A stretch of 46,553 nucleotides of DNA from Spirulina sp. CS-785/01 (GCF_028330525.1 NZ_JAQMSD010000290.1:1-46553); one strand, 5' to 3'; counted from the first letter of the stretch, positions 33,735 to 43,744 are shown. The notes: generated from the letters alone by a model not told the origin. Made by a program: numbers and translations.

Positions 33735-35051
33735 ATGACTCCGAATCCTGCAATAATGCAATCCGTCGAACAACTGGACTATCGAGTTACAGTTGGCGAT
33801 GTTGCAACAAAAGCTGGCTTAGATGTCAATACCACACAACAAGGAATTATAGCGTTGGCCTCGGAAACCGGGGCCAACTTGCAAGTTGCGGAGTCTGGGG
33901 ATATTGCCTATCTATTCCCCCGCAATTTTCGCGCAATTCTCCGCAACAAATATTGGAAACTACGCTTCAAAGAAGCCTGGGAGAAAATTTGGAATGTCCT
34001 CTTTTACCTCATTCGTATTTCTTTCGGGATTTTTCTCATTGTCTCCATTGTTTTAATCTTTGTCGCCATTTTCATCATCATCATTGCCCTGCAATCCTCC
34101 AGTGATGACAACGAAGGAGGGGGAGATTCAGGAGGAGGCGGCTTTTTCTTCTTCCCCCGTTTCTTCTTTTGGCCAGACTTCTTTTGGATATTTGATCCCG
34201 GATATAGTTACCGAGACTACTCCCACTCTCGTCAGCAAAAACGCCAAAGCAACAAGAAGGACATGAACTTTCTTGAAGCGGTGTTTTCCTTCCTCTTTGG
34301 AGACGGCAACCCCAACGCAGACTTAGACGAGAGACGGTGGCAAACCATTGGGGCCGTCATTCGCAACAATCAAGGGGCCGTAATTGCCGAACAAATTGCC
34401 CCTTATATGGATCAAATTGACCGCATTTCCGCCGAAGAAGAAAACTATATGTTACCCGTTTTAACCCGCTTTAACGGTTATCCAGAAGTTACAGACACCG
34501 GAGAAATTGTCTATTATTTCCCCGACTTACAAGTTACGGCTAACAAACAACAAAAACAACCTATCCCCAATTATTTACGGGAGATTCCTTACCGCTTTAG
34601 TCATGCAGGAAGTGGGCAAATTATGGGGGCCATTGGCCTCGGTGCGGTGAATATTACAGGGGCCTTAATTTTGGGATCGCTGTTACGAGATGGGACCATT
34701 GCCGCACAGATTGGCGGATTTGTCGCCTTTGTAGCCTCCATTTATTGGATTTTACTGGCCTATGGCATCGCCTTTTTAGGCATTCCCTTAATTCGCTACT
34801 TCTGGATTCAAAACCGCAATGAAAAACTCAATCAACGGAATGCCCAACGGGAAGAATGGGCGGATCAAATTGCACCTCCTAGCCCGGAACTCCAGCAAAA
34901 AATGAGTCATGCCCGACAATTTGCCCAACAAAAAATCATTGGGGAGCAAGATTTAGCCTACTCCACCGAACGAGATTTAATTGAGCAAGAATTAGAGCAA
35001 TCGGACAAAATTGATCAAGAGTGGCAACGACGACTTGAAGAAGGGTCTTAG
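33735..35051 (+). CDS. Conserved membrane protein with an aromatic-rich loop
   Basis: 438 residues. The N-terminal 75 residues (VTVGDVATKAGLDVNTTQQG) look like a small helix-turn-helix-like domain. A hydrophobic segment (about 93-122) follows, then a glycine stretch and FFFFPRFFFWPDFFWIF, an extraordinary run of aromatic residues. A second copy of the N-terminal-like domain (RRWQTIGAVIRNNQGAVIAE, LTRFNGYPEVTDTGEIVYYF) and two more membrane segments come after. Duplication is suggested by IAYLFPRNF and IVYYFPDLQ ending the two domains. Function not recognised; probably a thylakoid or plasma-membrane protein. Confidence 0.75.
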   Translation: MTPNPAIMQSVEQLDYRVTVGDVATKAGLDVNTTQQGIIALASETGANLQVAESGDIAYLFPRNFRAILRNKYWKLRFKEAWEKIWNVLFYLIRISFGIFLIVSIVLIFVAIFIIIIALQSSSDDNEGGGDSGGGGFFFFPRFFFWPDFFWIFDPGYSYRDYSHSRQQKRQSNKKDMNFLEAVFSFLFGDGNPNADLDERRWQTIGAVIRNNQGAVIAEQIAPYMDQIDRISAEEENYMLPVLTRFNGYPEVTDTGEIVYYFPDLQVTANKQQKQPIPNYLREIPYRFSHAGSGQIMGAIGLGAVNITGALILGSLLRDGTIAAQIGGFVAFVASIYWILLAYGIAFLGIPLIRYFWIQNRNEKLNQRNAQREEWADQIAPPSPELQQKMSHARQFAQQKIIGEQDLAYSTERDLIEQELEQSDKIDQEWQRRLEEGS

Positions 35052-35081
35052 GTCAGTATTCAGGTAATGCGACCTTTATCT

Positions 35082-35131
35082 GCCTTGGGTTAAAACCCAA
35101 GGCTAATAAGTGAAACCCGTTAAAACGGGTT
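35082..35131. terminator. Two adjacent palindromes between convergent genes
   Basis: GCCTTGGGTT-AA-AACCCAAGGC (35082-35103) is followed by AACCCGTT-AA-AACGGGTT (35114-35131). They lie between the stop codons of the membrane-protein gene (+) and the hybrid kinase (-) and could terminate both. The first belongs to the dispersed palindrome family seen at 5888 and 30421. Confidence 0.7.
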
Positions 35132-35173
35132 GATAGACCTAAGCATTCAGCCGGAGGGCGTTTCCCCTGTTGG

Positions 35174-36292
35174 TTATAGCAGGAAATTATCCGAATCACC
35201 CAATGGGAGAGACAGGGTAACTTCTGTCCCTTGTTTGGGGGTACTTTCAAGAGAAAAGTTCCCCCCTGCTAATTCCGTTAATCGCTGGACTAAACTTAAT
35301 CCTAACCCTGACCCCTGTTGCTCGTATAACTTGCGCTCAAACTGCATATATGCCCCAATATTCGCCACCTGTTCGGCAGTCATCCCGAAACCGCGATCGC
35401 AAACTGACAACACAAACCGATCCCCCTGTACCTCCCCCCTCACCTCAACAAGAGTCCCCGCATCTGAAAACTTGAGCGCGTTATCAATCAACTCAGTCGC
35501 TATTTTTTGTAACCACTGATCTCCCAACGTGAGCAACACATCCTCTAATTCAATCTTAATCTCATCAGGACGCTCATAAAACTGAGACCGTTCCTTGGCA
35601 GAACTCGACATAATTTCCCATAAACTCATCGTTGTTCCCGTCAAAAACTCCTCTCGTAACGCTGTATTTTGTTGAGCGAGTTCGAGACGGGCCAACAGTA
35701 AAAAATTTTGGACTAAATGTTGGAGACGTTGAGCCGATAATTCAATCTCATTGGCAATGTCCATCACCTCCGAAGACCCTAAAGAATTGGCCGATAACTT
35801 GAGAACTTCCGTAAACCCTAAAATCCCGTGTAAAGGGGTGAGTAACTCATGAGGCAAAGAAGAAATCAAACTTTGACGCAGTTCATCTAATTTTTGCTGA
35901 GAGAGCTTATGAAAATGTTGTTTTTTGGCTAAACGAGTATTAATCGCCTTTAACAAATCCTCAATCGCAAACGGTTTCGTTAAATAATCATCAGCCCCCA
36001 GTTCCATCCCATACCGGAGGGAATCTTGAGTTTCTTTGGCCGTTAAAAAAATAAAAGGAATCGTTGCCGTTTCAGAATGTTTTTGTAGTTCTTCAAGAAC
36101 TCCATACCCATCCAAATTGGGCATCATCACATCACAGATAATTAAATCGGGACGATGCAGACTCGCTTTGGTAATCCCTTCCAGTCCATCATTGGCTTCA
36201 ATCACTGCAAAATTATTTTCTTGTAGTACATCCAAAAGAAGGTTTCTTAGCGTACTATTATCTTCAATAATAAGAATTTTTGGCATTGACAA
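35174..36292 (-). CDS. Response regulator-histidine kinase hybrid
   Basis: 372 residues. An N-terminal receiver domain has E10/D11, phospho-acceptor D54 (LIICDVMMPNLDGY) and K106 (DDYLTKPF). A short linker leads to a HisKA domain with H148 in LPHELLTPLHGILGF. The ATPase domain shows ATELIDNALKFSD (N box), CDRGFGMT (G1) and GSGLGLSLVQRL (G2). No membrane segment or sensor domain is present, so it is cytoplasmic and probably receives phosphate from another kinase. No partner regulator lies next to it. Confidence 0.95.
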   Translation of the reverse strand: MSMPKILIIEDNSTLRNLLLDVLQENNFAVIEANDGLEGITKASLHRPDLIICDVMMPNLDGYGVLEELQKHSETATIPFIFLTAKETQDSLRYGMELGADDYLTKPFAIEDLLKAINTRLAKKQHFHKLSQQKLDELRQSLISSLPHELLTPLHGILGFTEVLKLSANSLGSSEVMDIANEIELSAQRLQHLVQNFLLLARLELAQQNTALREEFLTGTTMSLWEIMSSSAKERSQFYERPDEIKIELEDVLLTLGDQWLQKIATELIDNALKFSDAGTLVEVRGEVQGDRFVLSVCDRGFGMTAEQVANIGAYMQFERKLYEQQGSGLGLSLVQRLTELAGGNFSLESTPKQGTEVTLSLPLGDSDNFLL

Positions 36293-36394
36293 GAGTCAAG
36301 ATTTCTACAATTGACTTTTAGAGAAAGCGAATTAAACAATAAGAGCAACCTAAAATAGCGTAAATGGAAATTTAAGTTTTTCCAAAAATAAAAA

Positions 36395-36417
36395 GAAAGG
36401 GATCACGATACCCTTTC
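36395..36417 (-). terminator. Intrinsic terminator of the ABC1 kinase gene
   Basis: GAAAGGG, 9-base loop, CCCTTTC. On the minus strand the stem is followed by TTTTTATTTTT, the classical intrinsic pattern. It lies about 100 bp past the stop codon of the leftward ABC1/UbiB gene. Confidence 0.85.
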
Positions 36418-36519
36418 CTCACTACCATAGCATTATTAACTTTCAACTGCTAAATAGCTCAATTCTTGAAAAATGAACTTTTACCTCTTTCTTCCCTAGA
36501 AAATCAGTAAAAATACCGA

Positions 36520-38523
36520 TTACCGGAAGGCCGCTGGTTGGGGAAGCGATAATTGAGGAGCAGGAATCACCCGGCCTTTGCCATTCCCATTATTATTTTG
36601 CCGATTTTCCGCCTCTAACAACATATTACGAATCAGACGGGCTGCCAAGCGTTGCGCCAGACCATTGGCAATTTTTTGCCCCATTTGCTGGGTTTCCGGT
36701 TTAGAAAGCAACTGAGGAACAAGGGGTAAAATCGTCATAGGATCAAAACCATCCGTCTCTTGAAGAATATTAATGATATTGCGGAGATGTTCCACCGTTT
36801 CATTCGAGGTATTTTGAGGTAAATCACTGGGAGGAGTCCCCGCTTCCATCCCCACTCGTTGACGGACAGAACTAGAGAAATTATGAAAGGTTTGTCGTCC
36901 ATAGACATCAATCGCTTTCACCACTTCATCGGTTAACTTCTCCCGAATAAACGCCCCTCGTTCCGAAAAAAGGAACTCGATCGCTTGATTCACCGCTTTT
37001 TCAAAATCATAATCTTCCGAGTCCTTAGCATTACGAAGTAAATTCTCTAAACGATTCCAACGAAACTGGCCATCTCGGAACAATAAATCCCGCAACGAAG
37101 ACCGCAATTCAGGAGAAGGATCAGTCAGCAAGCGTTTAGCAATGTAAGGATAGGCTTTACTGAGAACCTTAAAATTGGGGTCAATCCCAATCGCAATCCC
37201 CTCCAACGTTACCAGAGACCGGATAATTAAAGCATAATACGCCGGAACACGAAACGGGAACTCGTACATAATTTCCGACATCTGGTCGGTAATACTCTTA
37301 AAGTTTAACTCCGCAACACTCGCCCCCAAAGCATTATTAAACACATTGGACAAAGCCGGGATAATCGGTCTTACATCCGTATCCGGGTCTAAAAACTCCA
37401 ACTTAATATAATCTTGGGCCAACGCCTCAAAATCCCGATTGACCAAATGCACCACCGCTTCAATTAACCCATAGCGTTGATAGGGTTTAATGCGACTCAT
37501 CATCCCAAAATCCAAATAGACTAACCGTCCATCGGGAGTCGCTAACAGGTTTCCGGGGTGGGGATCAGCGTGGAAAAATCCGTGTTCCAGTAATTGCCGC
37601 AGAGAACAAGACACCCCCACCTCTACTAAATGGGTGGCCTCAATGCCTTGTGCTTGAATTTTTTCCGGTTTGGTGAGTTTCGTCCCCTCAACCCATTCCA
37701 TGGTCAAAACCCGTCGTTCCGTGTATTCCCAGTAAATACAAGGCACATAAATTTCGGGTAAATAGTTATAGAGTTGGGCAAACTCCTCCGCATTGCGTCC
37801 CTCTTGTACATAGTCCATCTCCTCAAAAATCCGCGCTGCGAACTCATCCACAATGGCGAGAACATCACTACTAACTCGTTTAATATTATTTTGCGCCCAC
37901 CCGGCCAGAGACCGCATAATAAAAATATCTAAGGTAATGCGGCGGATTAAGTCAGGCCGTTGGACTTTCACCGCAACATCTTCCCCGGTTTTGAGTTTCC
38001 CTTTATAGACTTGACCTAAAGACGCGGCGGCCACGGGATCAGCAGTCAGTTCTGCATATAAGTTTTCTGGACGTTCTCCTAACTCCTCTGCAATAAACTG
38101 AAACGCTACGTCATTGGGGAAGGGCGGGAGTTGGTCTTGCAATTCCGACAACTCATCCATGTACAAATTAGGAACAAGGTCAGGACGAGTCGATAGGGCT
38201 TGTCCAATTTTGATGTAGGTGGGGCCGAGTTCTGTTAAAACCTCCCGCAGTTGGATGGCCCGTTTCTGTTCATTTTTCTGGATTTTGCCTTGGAATTTAT
38301 CCCACCAGAGTCCCAACGCAAAGGAGAGGAAGGGAAAGATAATCGAGACTAAACGACTCAACACCCGCAAGGGTCTCCGTCGGTAGTAAGACATGATTAA
38401 ATCGGGGTCATAATGCCCGATTTCCTTATCGGTGAGAATGTCTGCATTTAAAGCCGCTTTCTTAGACACTTGGCCTTTTTCTTTAGCGGTGCGCTTTTCC
38501 CCTGGGGCGTTAGCTGTTATCAC
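36520..38523 (-). CDS. ABC1/UbiB-family atypical kinase
   Basis: 667 residues. The family signature KxGQ is KIGQ at 105-108, the Ala-rich nucleotide loop is AAASLGQ (165-171), with K186 in VAVKVQRP, catalytic ADPHPGNLL and the DFG motif in VYLDFGMM. Such proteins (AarF/ADCK, plastid ABC1K) support quinone or prenyl-lipid metabolism. The C-terminal 130 residues end in a Gln/Asn-rich linker (NRQNNNGNGKG) without an evident membrane anchor. The start is a GTG with GGAGAG 6 bases upstream. Confidence 0.92.
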   Translation of the reverse strand: MITANAPGEKRTAKEKGQVSKKAALNADILTDKEIGHYDPDLIMSYYRRRPLRVLSRLVSIIFPFLSFALGLWWDKFQGKIQKNEQKRAIQLREVLTELGPTYIKIGQALSTRPDLVPNLYMDELSELQDQLPPFPNDVAFQFIAEELGERPENLYAELTADPVAAASLGQVYKGKLKTGEDVAVKVQRPDLIRRITLDIFIMRSLAGWAQNNIKRVSSDVLAIVDEFAARIFEEMDYVQEGRNAEEFAQLYNYLPEIYVPCIYWEYTERRVLTMEWVEGTKLTKPEKIQAQGIEATHLVEVGVSCSLRQLLEHGFFHADPHPGNLLATPDGRLVYLDFGMMSRIKPYQRYGLIEAVVHLVNRDFEALAQDYIKLEFLDPDTDVRPIIPALSNVFNNALGASVAELNFKSITDQMSEIMYEFPFRVPAYYALIIRSLVTLEGIAIGIDPNFKVLSKAYPYIAKRLLTDPSPELRSSLRDLLFRDGQFRWNRLENLLRNAKDSEDYDFEKAVNQAIEFLFSERGAFIREKLTDEVVKAIDVYGRQTFHNFSSSVRQRVGMEAGTPPSDLPQNTSNETVEHLRNIINILQETDGFDPMTILPLVPQLLSKPETQQMGQKIANGLAQRLAARLIRNMLLEAENRQNNNGNGKGRVIPAPQLSLPQPAAFR

Positions 38524-38631
38524 GATTTTCTCTCCTGCTCAATGGCTTGCTGCTATTTCAGGTTTAGTCAAAAAATAGACATTTTTATATTTCATTAAGT
38601 ATTGTAACAAGAGTCTCTCAGTTATTGGTTG

Positions 38632-38808
38632 TTTGTTCTTTGTAAACAAGAAAACAGGGAATAGGGAACAGGGAATAGGGAATAGGGAACAGGTAATAAG
38701 ATATTTTCTGTTTTCTCCATCTCCCCCATCTCCCCCATCTCCCCTATCTCCCAACTCCCAACTCCCAACTCCCAACTCCCAACTCCCAACTCCCGCAAAC
38801 CCCCCAAA
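38632..38808. repeat. Composite intergenic repeat, copy B
   Basis: Between the divergent ABC1 kinase gene and recN. It contains TTTGTAAACAAG, GGGAACAGGGAATAGGG units, CTCCCCCATCTCCCC units and six CAACTCC heptamers in a row (about 38753-38794). It lacks the CTTTGTGTC module of copies A, C and D. The remaining gap (38524-38631 and 38809-38853) probably holds the two promoters. Confidence 0.85.
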
Positions 38809-38853
38809 ACCTGCTATATAGAAAGATGAATCTTATATGGCGAGGGGGACTCT

Positions 38854-40623
38854 ATGCTGCTGTCCTTGCGGATTGAAAATTTTGCGTTGATTGATCAGTT
38901 GGAATTGGAGTTAAGTTCGGGGTTGACGGTGTTAACGGGGGAGACGGGGGCTGGGAAATCAATTGTATTGGATGCCATTGATATTGCGTTAGGGGGGAAG
39001 GCCAGTAGCCGTTTTATTCGCACGGGGAAAGCGCGGGCGGTGGTGGAGGCGACGTTTCAGTTAAATGAGGCTATTGCCCGTTGGCTGAGAGACCAGGAAA
39101 TTGATTTACTTGATGAGGCTAGTGTCATTTGTAGTCGGGAGATGGTGACGAAACAGGGGAATCTGAGATCGCGCTCTCGCGTCAATGGGGTTTTAGTGAA
39201 TCGGAAAATTATGGGGCAATTGCGCGATCGCCTCGTGGAAATTACCGCCCAAGGCCAAACCATGCAGTTACTCGTCCCCCATCTACAACGGGAATATCTG
39301 GACGCTTACGGGGGCGAGAAGCTCCTGGCAACCAAGGCAACGGTACTAGAAGCCTATGGGGAGTTTAAAGCGGCTCAGGAAGCCTTAGAGAAGCGGAGAC
39401 AGTCGGAACAGGAACGCTGGCAACGGTTGGATTTACTCAATTTTCAAATTCAAGAGTTGGACGGGGCAGAGTTAGATGATCCTGACGAGTTAACGGAGTT
39501 AGAACAAGAACGCGATCGCCTCTCCCATGTCGTCGAGTTACAAAACCTCAGTTATCAAGCCTATCAGTTGTTGTATCAAAGTGAAGAAAATACCGCCATT
39601 GCTGACTTACTAGGGGAAGCAGAAAACCTGTTGGCGGATATGACCCAGTATGATGGGCAACTTGAACCCTTGTTAGAAATGATCCAAGGTGCGATCGCGC
39701 AAGTGGTGGAAGCAGGACAACAAATTAACCGCTACGGAGACAATCTCGAATCGGACCCCGAACGGTTAACGGAAGTCGAAGAGCGCATCCGTAGTTTAAA
39801 ACAACTCTGTCGGAAATACGGGCCGGAATTAAAAGATGCGATCGCTCATTACCAAAACCTCCAAGCCGAACTAGCCGAACTCACCGACAGCGAACAATCC
39901 CTAGACTACCTCGAAGACCTCTACCACCACCAACAAACCCGACTCACCCAAGCCTGTCAAGCCCTCAGCAAACAGCGCAAACGCGCCGCCAAAACCCTAG
40001 AACACCAACTGATCCAAGCCCTCAAACCCCTCGCCCTCGAAAAAGTCCAATTTGAATGTCGCCTCACCCCCATTCCCCCCACCAATAGCGGCGCAGACCG
40101 GGTAGAATTCTACTGGAGTCCCAACCCCGGCGAACCCTTACAACCCCTCTCAGAAACCGCCTCTGGGGGAGAAATGAGCCGTTTCTTACTGGCTCTCAAA
40201 GCCTGTTTTTCCGACACCGAATTCCCAACAAGTCAGAAAACCCTGATATTTGACGAAATTGACACCGGAGTCTCAGGAAAAGTCGCCCAGGCCATCGCCG
40301 AAAAACTGCACCAACTCAGCACCCCCCATCAAATCCTCTGTGTCACCCACCAACCCCTCATCGCCGCCCTCGCGGACACCCATTTTCGGGTGGATAAAGA
40401 AGTCATTGATGATCCCACTCCGGACTCCCCAACGGGGCAAAATGGGCAAACCCAACTCCACCCTGAACCGAGAACCCTTGTGCGAGTCACCCCCTTAAAA
40501 CACCATGAAAGCCGCAGAAACGAACTAGCCCAACTGGCCGGCGGTCATTCGGCTCAAGATGCGATCGCTTTCGCCGAATCCCTCCTCACCCAAGCGTCAA
40601 ATCGAAGATTGGGGAATGGCTAA
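38854..40623 (+). CDS. recN: DNA repair ATPase RecN
   Basis: SMC-like ATPase acting in double-strand break repair, 589 residues. Walker A is GETGAGKS (29-36); a long coiled-coil centre runs from about 150 to 370; the signature is SGGEMSRFLLALK and Walker B is TLIFDEIDTGVSG. The N-terminus MLLSLRIENFALIDQLEL is typical. Length is normal. It is followed by a composite repeat that starts within the last codons. Confidence 0.96.
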   Translation: MLLSLRIENFALIDQLELELSSGLTVLTGETGAGKSIVLDAIDIALGGKASSRFIRTGKARAVVEATFQLNEAIARWLRDQEIDLLDEASVICSREMVTKQGNLRSRSRVNGVLVNRKIMGQLRDRLVEITAQGQTMQLLVPHLQREYLDAYGGEKLLATKATVLEAYGEFKAAQEALEKRRQSEQERWQRLDLLNFQIQELDGAELDDPDELTELEQERDRLSHVVELQNLSYQAYQLLYQSEENTAIADLLGEAENLLADMTQYDGQLEPLLEMIQGAIAQVVEAGQQINRYGDNLESDPERLTEVEERIRSLKQLCRKYGPELKDAIAHYQNLQAELAELTDSEQSLDYLEDLYHHQQTRLTQACQALSKQRKRAAKTLEHQLIQALKPLALEKVQFECRLTPIPPTNSGADRVEFYWSPNPGEPLQPLSETASGGEMSRFLLALKACFSDTEFPTSQKTLIFDEIDTGVSGKVAQAIAEKLHQLSTPHQILCVTHQPLIAALADTHFRVDKEVIDDPTPDSPTGQNGQTQLHPEPRTLVRVTPLKHHESRRNELAQLAGGHSAQDAIAFAESLLTQASNRRLGNG

Positions 40624-40880
40624 TGGGTAATTGGTAATTGGTTGTTTGTAAACAAGGGAACTCCGGAACAGGGAATAGTTGGTTCTTTGTTCTCCCCCAT
40701 CTCCCCCATCTCCTCTATCTCCCCCAACTCCCCACTCCCGACTCCCCACTCCCATCTCCCCTTTGTGTCCTTTGTGTCTTTGTGGTTGTGTCTTTGTGGT
40801 TCAACCGTCAACTATCCACTCTCAACTCTCAACTCCCCCATCTCCCGACACCCGACACCCGACACCCGACACCCCCATCC
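40624..40880. repeat. Composite intergenic repeat, copy C
   Basis: Starts right at the recN stop. Ordered modules: TAATTGGTAATTGG, TTGTTTGTAAACAAGGG, GGAACTCCGGAACAGGGAAT, CTCCCCCATCTCCCC, CCGACTC/CCCACTC heptamers, CTTTGTGTCCTTTGTGTC with GTGTCTTTGTGGTT twice, CAACTATCCACTCTCAACTC, and four to five CGACACC heptamers (about 40847-40875). Confidence 0.88.
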
Positions 40881-41066
40881 CCAAAACATAAACTTTTATT
40901 AATGGGAGATTAATGAAAAAAAAGAAATAAGACCATAAACTAAGGAAAATTGCTATGGTGTTCACAAAAGTTTTTTCTACCTGAGACGAAATCGTTAAGA
41001 TAGACGTATCTGTTCCCAGCCCAACCCACCTCTTACGTAAGAGAACCTCAAACTTTGTAAAGCGAT
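40881..41066. other. Leader of the cyclase gene
   Basis: About 185 bp between the repeat block and the cyclase ATG, AT-rich at first. No gene or recognised binding site is visible. It most likely holds the promoter. The CTTACGTAAG palindrome at 41032-41041, 26 bp upstream of the ATG, could be an operator. Confidence 0.4.
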
Positions 41067-43721
41067 ATGACTGCTGCATCTCCTAACTCTACCCAAAGGG
41101 ACTACACCGGCCAAACCATTGATGTCTCCACTCAGCAAGACAACCCCCAAAATGGGACGGAAAAAAATGGCGCGAAACCCAACGGCTCATCTAGTGCATT
41201 AGTCTCGGCCAAAGGAACATTTTCTAACTTTCTGGCCCCTCTGAGTAAAGAGAGCTTTCAAGATGTCGTTAACGATGTTGAAGACAAGCTCAAGGTCGTC
41301 AATCAAACCCTAGGACTCCTCGATAGTGTCTTAGACAGCCAAGGGTTTGATGCCATTTTAGATGAGATGTTGCGGTCGATTACCCTGAAAACCGGGGAAC
41401 TCCTCGCCGCAGATCGTACCACCATTTACCTATTAGACGATGACCAAGACGAACTCTGGTCCATTGTCGCCAAAGGCAGCGACGGCAAACCCATTGAAAT
41501 TCGTATCCCCGTAGGGAAAGGGATTGCGGGAGAGGTAGCACAATTTAAGCGCGTTGTCAATATTCCCTTTGATTTTTATGAAGACCCGCGATCGGAAGCC
41601 GCCAAAAAATTCGACAAGCGCAACAACTACCGCACCTACACCATGTTGGCCTTACCCCTCCTCAGCGAAGAAGGGGAACTGGTGGCCGTTGTACAACTCA
41701 TCAATAAACTCAAACCCAACTATGATCCCAACGCCACCCTCAATGAACGGATCACCCATGACGGGTTCACCTCCGAAGACCTAGAAGTTTTTGAAAACTT
41801 CGCCCCCTCCATTCGTCTGCTGTTAGAGTCCTCTCGGTCTTTCTACAAAGCCACCCAACGGCAACGGGCCGCCAACGCCTTAATCGAAGCCACCAACTCC
41901 CTCAGTCGCGGCAACCTCGACCTCGACGCGACCTTAAAAACGGTGATGGATGCGGCGAAAAAGCTCATGAACGCCGATCGCAGTACCCTCTGGCTCATCG
42001 ACCACGACAAAAACGACCTCTGGACCAAAATCCCCCTCGACAACGGCGAAAACTTAGAACTGCGCGTCCCCATGGGAGTCGGATACGCAGGGCGAGTGGG
42101 AGAAACCGGACAAACCCTTAATATTGGCTTTGACCTCTACGACCACCCCGACTCTAGTAAATCGAAAGAAACCGACCAAAGAACAGGTTATCGGACTTGT
42201 AGCTTGCTCTGTATGCCCGTCTATAACTCCGACGGCCATCTCATCGGAGTGACACAGTTAGTTAATAAACTGAAAAAAGGCGAACATCCCGAATACGACC
42301 CCGAAACCTGGCCGCAAGCCCCCGAACGCTGGAAAGCCAGCTTCAACCGCAGCGACCAAGAATTTATGAAGGCGTTTAACATCCAAGCGGGTGTAGCCCT
42401 CCAAAACGCCAAATTATTCGCCAAGGTGAAGCAGCAAGAGCAAATGCAGCGTGATATCTTGCGCAGTCTCACCAATGGGGTGATCTCCACCGATAAAAAC
42501 GGGGTTATTTTGGCCGCCAATGAAAAAGCCAAAGACTTGTTAGGGTTTGATGAGTCCAACCCCATCGAAGGGCAGATGATGAGTGAGTTGGTGGAAATCA
42601 AAAGTAAAGATATCACCGACAAAACCGACGCAGCGAAGAAAGGGGAATTTTCTGAATGGTTCGATCGCGCCCTACATCCCCGTGATAAAAAAGAACGAGA
42701 GCAATATTACCCCGACCAAACCATTATCTCCGCAGCCGGAGAAGAACACAGCGTCAACCTCTCCATTAACTCCATCTCCGATGCGGCGGATATTACCAAC
42801 GTTTACGGGGCCCTAGTCGTGATGGACGACATCAGCGACGAAAAACGGCTCAAAAGCACCATGTACCGCTACATGAACCAAGAGTTAGCGGAACAGTTAT
42901 TAGAAAAAGGTGATTTAGAGTTAGGGGGAGAACGTCGGGAAGTCTCTGTCTTATTCTCCGACATCCGCAGTTACACCAGCTTAACCGAGAAACTGCAAGC
43001 GGAAGAAGTGGTGGGGATGCTCAACGAGTATTTTGAGAGCATGGTGGAAGCAATTTTTGCTCATAAAGGCATTCTCGATAAATATATTGGGGATGCCATC
43101 ATGGCGGTGTTTGGGACTCCTTTCCCCCTGAAAGACCACGCTTGGAAGTCAGTGCAAAGTGCGCTCGATATGCGTCACCGCTTACGGGAATTTAACGCCA
43201 AACGCGCTTTAGATGGCAAAGAGGCCATTCGCATTGGCATTGGTTTAAACTCCGATTATGTGATTAGTGGGAATATTGGGTCAAGTAAGCGGATGGAGTT
43301 TACCGCCATTGGGGATGGGGTGAACTTGAGTTCCCGTTTAGAGGGAGCAAGTAAGCAATATGGGTGTGATATTGTCATCAGCGAGAACACCTATCGCCAA
43401 TGTTCCGAACATATCATTGTCCGAGAATTAGACCGCATCCGCGTGAAAGGGAAAACGCAACCTGTTGGGGTGTATGAGTTAGTTGAGCAAGTTAATGCGG
43501 AAATTCCCCCGCAAACCGAACAAATTATCGAACTCTATGGCAAAGGACGGGATTATTATTTGAAGAAGAATTTTGCCTTAGCTATTCCGTATTTTGCGAC
43601 TATTTTAGAACTCAATCCCAAGGATAAGGCGGCTTATTTGTATATTAATCGCTGTCAGCATTTCCTTATGGCCCCACCTGAAGGAGAATGGGATGGTGTT
43701 TGGACTATGACTTCTAAGTAG
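41067..43721 (+). CDS. cyaB: CyaB-type adenylate cyclase (GAF-GAF-PAS-cyclase)
   Basis: 884 residues, soluble. GAF-A spans about 85-250 and GAF-B about 280-445, each with an NK...F-x3-D motif like the cAMP-binding GAF domains of Anabaena CyaB1/B2. A PAS domain (460-590) and a class III cyclase domain (620-805) follow. Metal-binding aspartates are D632 and D676; base-selecting K672 and T746 are spaced as in CyaB1 and indicate ATP as substrate; N753 and R757 are the transition-state residues. The C-terminal 75 residues look TPR-like. Predicted to be self-activated by cAMP through the GAF domains. Confidence 0.94.
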   Translation: MTAASPNSTQRDYTGQTIDVSTQQDNPQNGTEKNGAKPNGSSSALVSAKGTFSNFLAPLSKESFQDVVNDVEDKLKVVNQTLGLLDSVLDSQGFDAILDEMLRSITLKTGELLAADRTTIYLLDDDQDELWSIVAKGSDGKPIEIRIPVGKGIAGEVAQFKRVVNIPFDFYEDPRSEAAKKFDKRNNYRTYTMLALPLLSEEGELVAVVQLINKLKPNYDPNATLNERITHDGFTSEDLEVFENFAPSIRLLLESSRSFYKATQRQRAANALIEATNSLSRGNLDLDATLKTVMDAAKKLMNADRSTLWLIDHDKNDLWTKIPLDNGENLELRVPMGVGYAGRVGETGQTLNIGFDLYDHPDSSKSKETDQRTGYRTCSLLCMPVYNSDGHLIGVTQLVNKLKKGEHPEYDPETWPQAPERWKASFNRSDQEFMKAFNIQAGVALQNAKLFAKVKQQEQMQRDILRSLTNGVISTDKNGVILAANEKAKDLLGFDESNPIEGQMMSELVEIKSKDITDKTDAAKKGEFSEWFDRALHPRDKKEREQYYPDQTIISAAGEEHSVNLSINSISDAADITNVYGALVVMDDISDEKRLKSTMYRYMNQELAEQLLEKGDLELGGERREVSVLFSDIRSYTSLTEKLQAEEVVGMLNEYFESMVEAIFAHKGILDKYIGDAIMAVFGTPFPLKDHAWKSVQSALDMRHRLREFNAKRALDGKEAIRIGIGLNSDYVISGNIGSSKRMEFTAIGDGVNLSSRLEGASKQYGCDIVISENTYRQCSEHIIVRELDRIRVKGKTQPVGVYELVEQVNAEIPPQTEQIIELYGKGRDYYLKKNFALAIPYFATILELNPKDKAAYLYINRCQHFLMAPPEGEWDGVWTMTSK

Positions 43722-43744
43722 GGAGGGAATAATTACTCCAGCGT

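Noticed and set aside
40847-40875. Heptamer arrays that could suggest a small CRISPR array
   Set aside because: The units are 7 bp with no spacers and no cas genes are in the window.
38633-40913. Several short open frames through the composite intergenic repeats, on both strands
   Set aside because: The peptides consist of repeat-derived words (PPSPPSPLSP, GVGSWELG) and have no start signal. They are artefacts of simple repeats.
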